This document shows, in pieces, positions 1 to 7,371 of a stretch of DNA of 64,000 nt. The notes beneath the pieces were generated by a model. That model saw only the letters and a list, made by a program, of their open reading frames with translations, had not been told where the DNA came from and did no database searches. Within the stretch, counting starts at the first letter, position 1; each line of letters opens with the position of its first letter. Made by a program: the position numbers and the translations under genes. Source of the DNA: Pseudomonadota bacterium (lineage in GTDB: Bacteria; Pseudomonadota; Alphaproteobacteria; Rhizobiales; Devosiaceae); NCBI GenBank assembly GCA_023393475.1, contig JAEWLC010000028.1:81262-145261 (forward strand). The letters run 5' to 3'.

Positions 1-34
1 GCCTCCTCCGCCTCATCGACAGGAGGAGGCCGTC

Positions 35-682
35 ATGGCTGGCTACTATCGGCTGAAGGAACTCGGCTTCACTCTCGCCGCCGGCGCCCATGTGCTGTCG
101 AAGGACGCGGCCGAACCGATCGCGGCCGCCACTACTCTCGTCGAGGAAGCGCATCGCTCCGCCGAGCAGATCGTCGCCGATGCGCGTGAGGCCTACGAGG
201 CCGAAAAGCGCCGAGGCTACGACGAGGGGCTGGCGCTGGCCAAGCTCGAGGCCGCGCGAATGCTGCTGGCCGAGACCGACCTTCTCGATCGCAAGCTCGC
301 CGGGGCCGAGGCCGAACTCACCGATGTTGTCGTCACCGCCGTCCGCCGGCTGGTGCAGGGTTTCAGCGACCGCGAGAAGGCTGAAATCCTCGTTCGCGCC
401 GCGCTGAAGCAGATGCGCCGCGAGAAGAAGGCCGAGCTCCGCGTCTCGCACGAGCAGTATTTCGAGCTGCGCGAGTCGATCACCGGCATCCTGCAGGAGT
501 TCCCCGAAGTCGAACTCGTCGACGTGGTCGAGGATCCCACGCTCGTTGCGCCTCAGGTGATCGTCGAGACCTCGATCGGCCGCGTCGAGGGCGATATCGG
601 CCGCCATCTCGATCAGCTCGAAGCCATCGTCACCGGCACGATCCGGTCGGCGGCGCAGAGCGACAGCGAGGTCGCGGCATGA
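35..682 (+). CDS. sctL: Type III secretion stator protein SctL
   Basis: SctL (HrpE/YscL/FliH family) is the peripheral stalk that holds the SctN ATPase below the injectisome and ties it to the SctQ platform. The 215-aa product is soluble, with a charged Ala/Glu-rich helical stretch at about residues 30-105 (EEAHRSAEQIVADAREAYEA region) and a globular C-terminal half, as in the family. The frame is open to the window edge, but AGGAGGAGG at 21-29 lies 5 nt before this ATG and fixes the start. The gene overlaps sctN by 4 bp (ATGA). Assignment rests on family-like composition plus position directly before the ATPase. Confidence 0.88.
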   Translation: MAGYYRLKELGFTLAAGAHVLSKDAAEPIAAATTLVEEAHRSAEQIVADAREAYEAEKRRGYDEGLALAKLEAARMLLAETDLLDRKLAGAEAELTDVVVTAVRRLVQGFSDREKAEILVRAALKQMRREKKAELRVSHEQYFELRESITGILQEFPEVELVDVVEDPTLVAPQVIVETSIGRVEGDIGRHLDQLEAIVTGTIRSAAQSDSEVAA

Positions 683-2082
683 ACGTCGTCGAGACACCGG
701 GCACCCGCGACGCCGCAGCCGAGATCGAGAGCCTCCTCGCCGAACGGCGGCGCCGGATCGGCGGGCGCATCGATGCGCTGCCGGGACGCCTCAGGTCCGA
801 CCTCGAGGGCTTCGTGCCCTACGTGCTGACCGGTCGCGTGCGCAAAGTCGTCGGCACCATCATTCACGCCGCGGTGCCCGATGTGCAGGTCGGCGAGATC
901 GTCGAGCTCTACAACCGCACCAGCGGCAGCCGGCTGCTGGCCGAATGCGTGGGCTTTCTCAACGAGGAGGCCCTGCTCTCCCCGATCGGCGAAACCCAGG
1001 GCGTGAGCCCGCAGACCGAAGTGCGGCGTACCGGACGCGTGCAGCAGATCCCGGTCGGCGCTGAACTGATGGGCCGGGTGATCGACGGCCTGGGCAGCTT
1101 CATCGACGGGCTCGACACCCCGTTCACGCCCGAAGCCTTCTACCCGATCTACCAGGATCCACCCGAGCCGATGACGCGCCGCATCATCGACAAGCCGCTT
1201 TCGCTCGGGGTACGGGCCATCGACGGCATCCTCACCTGCGGCGAAGGGCAGCGCATGGGCGTATTCGCCGCGGCCGGCGGTGGCAAGTCGACCTTGCTCT
1301 CAATGCTGGTGAAGGGCGCCGACGTCGACGTGACCGTGCTGGCGCTGATCGGCGAGCGCGGCCGCGAGGTGCGTGAGTTCATCGAACACGATCTCGGCCC
1401 AGAGGGCATGAAGCGCGCCGTCGTCGTCTGCGCCACGTCAGACAAGAGTTCGATGGAGCGCGCCAAGGCCGCATTCGCCGCCACGTCGATCGCCGAGTAT
1501 TTCCGCGACCAGGGCAAGAAGGTCCTGTTCCTGATGGACTCGGTCACCCGCTTTGCTCGCGCCCAGCGTGAGATCGGCCTCGCGGCCGGCGAACCGCCGA
1601 CGCGGCGCGGCTTCCCGCCATCGGTGTTCGCCAACCTGCCCAAGCTGATGGAGCGGGTGGGGATGAACGACAAGGGCTCGATCACCGCGCTCTACACCGT
1701 GCTAGTCGAGGGCGACGACATGAACGAGCCGGTGGCTGACGAGACCCGCTCGATCCTTGATGGCCACATCATCCTGTCGCGCAAGCTCGCGAGCGCCAAC
1801 CACTATCCGGCGATCGACATCCTCAATTCGAAGAGCCGCGTGATGATGGCGGTGACGACGCCCGAGCACCGCGCCATGGCCGGCCGGGTGAACTCGTGGC
1901 TCGCCACCTATGCCGATGTCGAGCTGCTGGTGAAGGTGGGCGAATACAAGAAGGGCAGCGATCCCGACGCGGACCTCGCCATCGCCAAGTACAAGGAGAT
2001 CAACGCCTTCCTGCAGCAGCGCACCGATGAGTTCGACGCATTCGACACCACCCTCGAAAAGCTCGGGGTGCTGACCAGATGA
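679..2082 (+). CDS. sctN: Type III secretion ATPase SctN
   Basis: Cytoplasmic hexameric ATPase that strips chaperones from substrates and unfolds them for export. The 467-aa length fits the SctN/FliI family. Visible motifs: Walker A GGGKST near residues 200-205, the conserved GERGREV block after it, Walker B VLFLMDSVTRFA near 281-292, and the SGSRLLAECVGF segment of the N-terminal barrel. It starts inside the end of sctL and ends in a 4-bp overlap with sctO. FliI is excluded by the neighbours: sctO, sctP, sctQ and a non-flagellar sctR-U set follow, with no flagellar genes. Confidence 0.96.
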   Translation: MNVVETPGTRDAAAEIESLLAERRRRIGGRIDALPGRLRSDLEGFVPYVLTGRVRKVVGTIIHAAVPDVQVGEIVELYNRTSGSRLLAECVGFLNEEALLSPIGETQGVSPQTEVRRTGRVQQIPVGAELMGRVIDGLGSFIDGLDTPFTPEAFYPIYQDPPEPMTRRIIDKPLSLGVRAIDGILTCGEGQRMGVFAAAGGGKSTLLSMLVKGADVDVTVLALIGERGREVREFIEHDLGPEGMKRAVVVCATSDKSSMERAKAAFAATSIAEYFRDQGKKVLFLMDSVTRFARAQREIGLAAGEPPTRRGFPPSVFANLPKLMERVGMNDKGSITALYTVLVEGDDMNEPVADETRSILDGHIILSRKLASANHYPAIDILNSKSRVMMAVTTPEHRAMAGRVNSWLATYADVELLVKVGEYKKGSDPDADLAIAKYKEINAFLQQRTDEFDAFDTTLEKLGVLTR

Positions 2083-2558
2083 TCGCGCAGATGAAGACAC
2101 TGCTGCGGGTCAAGGACCTCAAGCTCGAACAGGCCGAGCGGACCATGCAGGCCAAGCGCGCGCAGCGCGACGCGGCAAGGCTCGAGCGCGAGCAGGCCGC
2201 CGAAACCGTAGACGAAAGCGCCCGAACCTACGCCGCACGCGAGGACGCGATCTACGACGACATCATGGGCCGCGAGATCGGGCAGGACGTCGTCGACGAG
2301 ACGCGCGGCCGTGTCGTGCAGCTCGAGAAGGCGCACGCGGCGCTCAAGGACGAACTCGACCGCGCGCTGCATGTGGAGGCGCGGCTCGAGCAGGAGTTGG
2401 TGGCCGCGACGGCCGCCTTCTTCGCCGCGCAGCGGGCGCGCGACAAGTTCACCATCATCACCGACGACCTGAAGCAGGCCTTCAATGCCCTGGTCGAGGG
2501 ACGCGAGGAAGTCGAGGTCGAGGACCTCTTCGCCCGTCCGCGAAAGAGGGCCGGCTGA
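2079..2558 (+). CDS. sctO: Type III secretion central stalk SctO
   Basis: SctO (YscO/FliJ-like) is a coiled-coil stalk that sits in the SctN hexamer and contacts the export gate. The 159-aa product is almost entirely charged heptad-like helix (for example KAQRDAARLEREQAAETVDES, residues about 28-48, and a second helix at about 85-150), with no membrane segment. Primary sequence is weakly conserved in this family, so the call rests on size, coiled-coil character and position between sctN and sctP. It overlaps sctN by 4 bp and shares one base with the next start (TGATG). Confidence 0.82.
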   Translation: MIAQMKTLLRVKDLKLEQAERTMQAKRAQRDAARLEREQAAETVDESARTYAAREDAIYDDIMGREIGQDVVDETRGRVVQLEKAHAALKDELDRALHVEARLEQELVAATAAFFAAQRARDKFTIITDDLKQAFNALVEGREEVEVEDLFARPRKRAG

Positions 2559-3238
2559 TGGATATTCGCCCCCGCTCCCCTTCCATCGAGGATCCGCAGG
2601 CCGTCGATACCCGGCGCAGCCTGCCCGACGAGCATGAACGCCGCGCCGGCCGCAACCACACCAGCCTCGGCGACATGCGCTCGAACGATTTCGGGCTTGG
2701 GCGCGAACTCGCCGACGAGCGCGAACAGGCTTTCGCGAGGCGCCTCACCCAGGCGCTCGGCAATAACGATGCAAGGCCGGAAGCCGCACCAGCCGAGGAA
2801 GCGCTCAGGGTCCTCGCGGTGGCGGGACTATCTCTTCCGGTTGCGAGCCCCGTGGCCGGCGCTCGTCCGGAAGCAGCAGGCGAAACCGGCCGGCTCGATG
2901 CGATGATCGAGCGGATCGAAAAGGCCGTGAGCGCGCGAGCTGTCGAAACGCTGCCGGGGGCGGTCAGCCTGAAGCTCGATTTCGGCGATCTCGGTGGCAG
3001 CATTGGCGGCGTGACCATCACCCTCGCACCCGGCAGCATCGACCTGGTGCTCTCCCGTGTCGGCGAGACGGCGGACGCGCCATATCTCCAGGCCGCGCAG
3101 GCGCTGGCCGACCGCCTCCATGCCCGCTTCCCCAAGCGCATCGTGCGCGTGCTCGAGGCGGAGCCGCAGGCCAGCGCGCCGGCACAGGGGCTCGCGGCCT
3201 TTTCGCGATTGCTCGATCCATCGGGTGATCCATCGTGA
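2558..3238 (+). CDS. sctP: Probable needle-length/substrate-switch protein SctP
   Basis: 226-aa soluble protein in the slot normally taken by SctP (YscP/HpaP/FliK-like), between sctO and sctQ. The N-terminal 85 residues are polar and probably disordered. From about residue 110 a folded part follows: a helix, then alternating strands (VSLKLDFGDLGG, GVTITLAPGSIDLVLSRV) and a helix (AAQALADRLHARFPKRIVRVLE), compatible with a T3S4-type switch domain. Similarity to named SctP proteins is not obvious by eye; function is inferred mainly from position. It ends in a 4-bp GTGA overlap with sctQ. Confidence 0.65.
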   Translation: MDIRPRSPSIEDPQAVDTRRSLPDEHERRAGRNHTSLGDMRSNDFGLGRELADEREQAFARRLTQALGNNDARPEAAPAEEALRVLAVAGLSLPVASPVAGARPEAAGETGRLDAMIERIEKAVSARAVETLPGAVSLKLDFGDLGGSIGGVTITLAPGSIDLVLSRVGETADAPYLQAAQALADRLHARFPKRIVRVLEAEPQASAPAQGLAAFSRLLDPSGDPS

Positions 3239-4332
3239 CTCTGGTCGCCCTCCTGCCGCAGATTGCCGCCGGCGCCTTCAACGCGGAGCTGTGGAACGGG
3301 CTCGTCGGTCTCGCGGGCGAAAGCCTGCCGCTGGGCGATAGCGGCAGCACCGTGCGCTTCACCCTGAGTTCGCCGCCGCCCACCGATGCCTGGCTCGCCT
3401 CGCTGCGGCTGAATGGCGGAGCCCCGGCCTATCTGCATGTGCGCGAGTTCCCATTCCGCCAGATGTTCAATGTCGCCCTCGATGCCGCCGATGTCGCGGC
3501 GCTGCCCGATGGGTTGCGGCAGGCGCTGCTCGACGGCATGTTCGCGACGATCCTAGCGGCCCTGCCCGAGCCCGCGCGGGCTGGAACCGTCGTTGCCGCG
3601 CAGGGCCTCGCGTCCACCTTTCCTGAACATGCAGCAAGCCAGCTGCAGTGGTTCGATGTCGCGCTGGTCAGGGCCGATGGCAGTACGATCAGTTTCGACG
3701 CCGGCTGCGACCGGGCGACCCTCTTAAGCATGCTGGGCGAAGGCCTTGCAGCCCGCGCGCCGGCCGAGGGGCCGCTGGCCGAGCGCCTCGCCTTGCCGGC
3801 CTACGCGACGCTGGGGCGGGTGGAGCTAAGCTACGGCGAGTTCACCCAGCTCGAGCCCGACGCCCTGGTGGTGTTGGCCGAACGCGAGACGGGCCGCCTG
3901 GCAGTGCGGGTCGATACCGCGCTCTACGAATTTCAACAGGCAGACGAGGGCTGGACCTGTCTAGGCAGCCATATGGCTCCGCACGCAGCCCGGGGGGCAA
4001 GCATGGACGAACCGGACGATCCGACCGACGCCGCATCGGAAGTGCCCGAGGCCGCTGAGGCGGCTGTGCCTGCGGTAGCTGAGACGCCAGAGGCGGTGTC
4101 GGTGTCCGGGCTCAAGATCGCGCTCGATTTCGACATCGCCCAGCTGTCGGTGCCGGTGGGCACGTTGGCCCAGTGGCAGGCTGGATCGGTGGTCGATATT
4201 GGCGTGCCGGCGATCGGCGACGGGCTCGAAGTCACGATCCGTGCCGGCGGCAACGTGATCGGACAGGGCGACCTGGTGCGGATCGACGAGCGGCTGGCGG
4301 TGCGCATCACCCGCCTGACCCTCAGCCCATAA
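3235..4332 (+). CDS. sctQ: Type III secretion cytoplasmic-ring protein SctQ
   Basis: SctQ (YscQ/HrcQ; FliM/FliN-like) builds the cytoplasmic sorting platform that receives SctL-SctN. 365 aa, starting at GTG inside the stop of sctP. The last ~75 residues form a SpoA domain: IALDFDIAQLSVPVGTLAQW, then GSVVDIGVP, GLEVTIRAGGNVIGQGDLVRID and the closing LAVRITRL. Just before it lies an Asp/Glu/Ala-rich linker (about residues 255-285). An internal start producing a separate SpoA fragment, known from YscQ/SpaO, is possible (ATG at 4003, just before the linker) but not shown. Confidence 0.86.
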   Translation: MTLVALLPQIAAGAFNAELWNGLVGLAGESLPLGDSGSTVRFTLSSPPPTDAWLASLRLNGGAPAYLHVREFPFRQMFNVALDAADVAALPDGLRQALLDGMFATILAALPEPARAGTVVAAQGLASTFPEHAASQLQWFDVALVRADGSTISFDAGCDRATLLSMLGEGLAARAPAEGPLAERLALPAYATLGRVELSYGEFTQLEPDALVVLAERETGRLAVRVDTALYEFQQADEGWTCLGSHMAPHAARGASMDEPDDPTDAASEVPEAAEAAVPAVAETPEAVSVSGLKIALDFDIAQLSVPVGTLAQWQAGSVVDIGVPAIGDGLEVTIRAGGNVIGQGDLVRIDERLAVRITRLTLSP

Positions 4333-4355
4333 GGCGGAGAGACCCGGGGGCAGCA

Positions 4356-4997
4356 ATGGTCGATCCGCTAAATCTCATCTTCATCGTGGCCGCGGCCGCG
4401 ATCTTTCCGTTCCTTGCAGTGGTGGCGACGAGCTTCATCAAGCTGTCGGTGGTGTTCCTGCTCGTGCGCAACGCCATCGGCGTGCAGAACATCCCGCCCA
4501 ACATGGCGCTCAACGCGCTCGCTATCATCCTGTCGGGCTACATCATGGCGCCGGTGATCGTGGAGACCTACAACATCCTCGCCGCCGGGAATTTCCAGTA
4601 CGACACGATGGATGGGCTCACGGCCGCCTATGATGCCGGGCACGGGCCGCTCGAAACCTTCCTCAACCGCCACGCGGCCGAACGGGAGAAGGCGTTCTTC
4701 CTCCAGGCGGCGAAGACCCTGTGGCCGGCCGAGATGTCGAGCGGGCTCGATGCCAGCAACATCATCGTGGTGCTGCCGGCCTTCACCGTGACGCAGCTGC
4801 GCGAGGCCTTCGAGATCGGCTTCCTGCTCTACCTGCCGTTCATCGCCATCGATCTCATCGTCTCGAACATCCTGCTCGCCATGGGCATGATGATGGTCAG
4901 CCCGCTGACCATCTCGCTACCGTTCAAGCTCTTCCTCTTCGTCATGGTCGATGGCTGGTCACGGCTGATCCTCGGCCTCATCACCACTTACGTCTAA
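4356..4997 (+). CDS. sctR: Type III secretion export gate protein SctR
   Basis: SctR (YscR/FliP family) makes five of the subunits of the export gate in the inner membrane. 213 aa with the expected four hydrophobic segments: residues about 5-30, 45-70, 145-175 and 182-205. Family hallmarks include FPFLAVVATSFIKLSVVFLLVRNAIGVQ near the N-terminus, and FEIGFLLYLPFIAIDLIVSN and GMMMVSPLTISLPFKL near the end. An in-frame extension to 4173 exists, but it would lie inside sctQ; the ATG at 4356, after a 23-bp gap, matches the family N-terminus. Followed after 12 bp by sctS. Confidence 0.95.
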   Translation: MVDPLNLIFIVAAAAIFPFLAVVATSFIKLSVVFLLVRNAIGVQNIPPNMALNALAIILSGYIMAPVIVETYNILAAGNFQYDTMDGLTAAYDAGHGPLETFLNRHAAEREKAFFLQAAKTLWPAEMSSGLDASNIIVVLPAFTVTQLREAFEIGFLLYLPFIAIDLIVSNILLAMGMMMVSPLTISLPFKLFLFVMVDGWSRLILGLITTYV

Positions 4998-5009
4998 GGA
5001 GCCGCCCGC

Positions 5010-5276
5010 ATGTCACCCGATATCGCGCTTCAGCAGCTCACCGAGTCCATGCTGCTCGTGCTGGTCCTGTCGCTGCCCCCGATCCTCGTCGCGTCGGTGG
5101 TGGGTATCGCCATCAGCCTGTTGCAGGCGCTGACACAGGTGCAGGAGCAGACCGTGTCCTTTGCCATCAAGCTCATCGCCGTCGCGGCGACGATCGCGCT
5201 GATGGCGGGCATGCTCGGCTCGGAGATGGTCAACTTCACCAACAAGCTGTTCACGGATTTCCCGAGCATGACATGA
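5010..5276 (+). CDS. sctS: Type III secretion export gate protein SctS
   Basis: SctS (YscS/FliQ family), the small two-helix export-gate subunit. 88 aa with two hydrophobic segments (residues about 12-38 and 52-75) joined by the conserved short loop ISLLQALTQVQEQTVSFAIKL. AAGGAG at 4997-5002 stands 7 nt before the ATG. The stop overlaps the ATG of sctT (ATGA). Confidence 0.95.
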   Translation: MSPDIALQQLTESMLLVLVLSLPPILVASVVGIAISLLQALTQVQEQTVSFAIKLIAVAATIALMAGMLGSEMVNFTNKLFTDFPSMT

Positions 5277-6136
5277 ACGACCTGAGGGCGGTGGCCAGCC
5301 TCTATTTCGGCTTCTTCGATCGCGAAGTCATCGCGCTGCTGCTGACGCTGCCGCGGCTCTATGCCTTCCTCTCGACGTCACAGCTCCTCGCCTCGAGTGC
5401 CGTGCCACGGCTGGCGCGCGTCGCCGCGATCCTGATGCTGGCGGTGATCGCCGTTCCGATCAACCTTGTCCATGTCGATGCGTTCGACCGGACCATCCCC
5501 TCCTTCGCCATCTATTTCGTCAAGGAATACGCGATCGGCTTCGTGCTCGGTTACGTGGTGGGCTGGATCTTCTGGGCGGTGCAGTCGGCCGGCGCGCTGA
5601 TCGACAACCAGCGCGGCGCGGCCATCGCCGCCTCGATCGATCCGCTCCAGGGGCACGAGACCTCGCCGCTCGGCATCCTCTTCAGCCAGGCGTTCCTCAC
5701 CTACGTCTTCATCTCCGGCGCGGCGCTGCCGATCCTGATGCTGATCTACCAGTCCTACACGCTGTGGCCGGCAACGCTCGGACTGCCGATCATTACCGAC
5801 GAGTTCCCCGCGCTCGTACTCAGTGTCGCGGATACCGCCATGCGGATCGTCGTCATCATCGCGGCGCCGATCGTGGGCATCATGTTCCTCGCCGAGTTCG
5901 CCCTCGCCATGGTGAGCCGCTTTGCGCCGCAGGTGCAGGTCTTCATCCTCGCCATGCCGATCAAGAGCATCCTCGCGATCCTGATCCTCGTGTTCTTCTT
6001 CTGGCGCCTGCTTCCCTACGCGACCGACCAGCTCGGGCTGTTCGACCCGTTCATGCAGCGCTTCTACGAGATCATGCGCTTCGTCTCCGGAACGGAGACG
6101 CAGATTATCGTCGAGGCCCCGCCGGGGCGCCCATAG
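5273..6136 (+). CDS. sctT: Type III secretion export gate protein SctT
   Basis: SctT (YscT/FliR family) caps the SctR-S export gate. 287 aa with about six to seven hydrophobic segments and conserved blocks PRLYAFLSTSQLLASSAVPR near the N-terminus, EYAIGFVLGYVVGWIFWAVQ, and SAGALIDNQRGAAIAASIDP before the middle. The open frame extends upstream to 4721, but only the ATG at 5273 fits the family N-terminus and the ATGA junction with sctS. The stop directly abuts the sctU ATG. Confidence 0.95.
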   Translation: MNDLRAVASLYFGFFDREVIALLLTLPRLYAFLSTSQLLASSAVPRLARVAAILMLAVIAVPINLVHVDAFDRTIPSFAIYFVKEYAIGFVLGYVVGWIFWAVQSAGALIDNQRGAAIAASIDPLQGHETSPLGILFSQAFLTYVFISGAALPILMLIYQSYTLWPATLGLPIITDEFPALVLSVADTAMRIVVIIAAPIVGIMFLAEFALAMVSRFAPQVQVFILAMPIKSILAILILVFFFWRLLPYATDQLGLFDPFMQRFYEIMRFVSGTETQIIVEAPPGRP

Positions 6137-7255
6137 ATGTCAGGGAGCTCAGGCGAAAAGACCGAACTGCCCACTCCCAAGAAGGAGCGGGATGCACGCC
6201 AGAAGGGTCAGGTCGCCAAGAGCCAGGACGCGGTGATGACCATCTCGCTGTTCTCGGTCATCGCCTATATCTGGGCTACCTGGGACGCGACCAACGCCCG
6301 CTTCATCGGCATGCTCGACCAGGTCGCGACCTTCGCGCAGGTCGATTTCGCCACCAATGTGCTGAACGTCGTCACCGTCATCGGCATCGAGATCGGCATG
6401 ATCCTGCTGCCGATCATGGGCGTCGCCGTCCTCACCGGTGTCGCGGCGAACTACTTCCAGATCGGCGCACTGTTCAGCTTCGAGTCGATCATGCCCAAGG
6501 GCGAGCGCATCAGCCCGGCATCCGGCTTCAAGCGCATCTTCTCGATGAAGAGCCTCGTCGAGCTGCTGAAGACACTCGCCAAGATCGCGGTGCTTACGGT
6601 CCTGCTCTATTTCGTCATCCGCGATGCGATCGCGCCCTATACGAACTCGCTCGAGTGCGGCCTCGCCTGCATGGGCACCATAACAGTGTCCTCGCTCGGG
6701 CTGACGCTCGTCTATTCGGGGCTCGCCTTCATCGTCGTCGCCCTCATCGACTTCGTCTACCAGCGCCACACGCACACCAAGAGCCTGATGATGACCAAGG
6801 ACGAGGTGAAGCGCGAGTACAAGGAGAGCGAGGGCGACCCGCACATCAAGGGCAAGCGCCGGCAGCTCGCGCAGGAATTCGCCATGGGCGACGGTGGGGT
6901 GGCGGCGCGGAAGGGCACGGCCGTGGTGGTCAACCCGACGCATTTCGCCGTGGTGATCGAATACTCACCCGAGCGCATGCCCCTGCCGGTCGTCACTGCC
7001 AAGGGCCGGAACCTCCATGCGCATTACTTGCGCGGCGAGGCCGAGGAGGCGGGCGTGCCGATCTTCCACAACGTGCCGCTGGCGCGCGCCCTGTTCGCCG
7101 ATGCGCAGCTCTACGAGCCGATCCCCGACGAGCTGTTCGATGCGGTGGCCGAGGTCCTCGCCTGGGTGCAGAAGAACCGGCACGTGCTCTACAAGGGCCG
7201 GCTCGACCATGGCGTCATCGACATGGCAGCCGGCGACCACAAGGTCGCCGGCTAA
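6137..7255 (+). CDS. sctU: Type III secretion autoprotease/switch SctU
   Basis: SctU (YscU/FlhB family), an inner-membrane protein whose cytoplasmic domain cleaves itself and switches substrate class. 372 aa: N-terminal GEKTELPTPKKERDARQKGQVAKSQD block (residues about 5-30), four hydrophobic segments to about residue 205, then the cytoplasmic domain. The autocleavage motif NPTH is at residues 266-269 in the context VVVNPTHFAV, intact. Start abuts the sctT stop. It is the last gene of the run on this strand; a 116-bp gap separates it from the convergent kinase gene. Confidence 0.96.
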   Translation: MSGSSGEKTELPTPKKERDARQKGQVAKSQDAVMTISLFSVIAYIWATWDATNARFIGMLDQVATFAQVDFATNVLNVVTVIGIEIGMILLPIMGVAVLTGVAANYFQIGALFSFESIMPKGERISPASGFKRIFSMKSLVELLKTLAKIAVLTVLLYFVIRDAIAPYTNSLECGLACMGTITVSSLGLTLVYSGLAFIVVALIDFVYQRHTHTKSLMMTKDEVKREYKESEGDPHIKGKRRQLAQEFAMGDGGVAARKGTAVVVNPTHFAVVIEYSPERMPLPVVTAKGRNLHAHYLRGEAEEAGVPIFHNVPLARALFADAQLYEPIPDELFDAVAEVLAWVQKNRHVLYKGRLDHGVIDMAAGDHKVAG

Positions 7256-7371
7256 CGGGCTGGAACGCGGCCCGGCGAGACTTTCGTGCCCGGTCGTGTT
7301 CGATCCGGGGGATCGCCCTCCGGCATCAGCCGAAGCACCGCTTCTTTTCGCCGTTCTGCGATCTGCCGGGC

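Noticed and set aside
1..56. Possible C-terminal tail of an upstream secretion gene ending at TGA 54-56
   Set aside because: Only 17 codons visible (reading LLRLIDRRRPSWLATIG); no family can be recognised, although an overlap with sctL would fit this operon.
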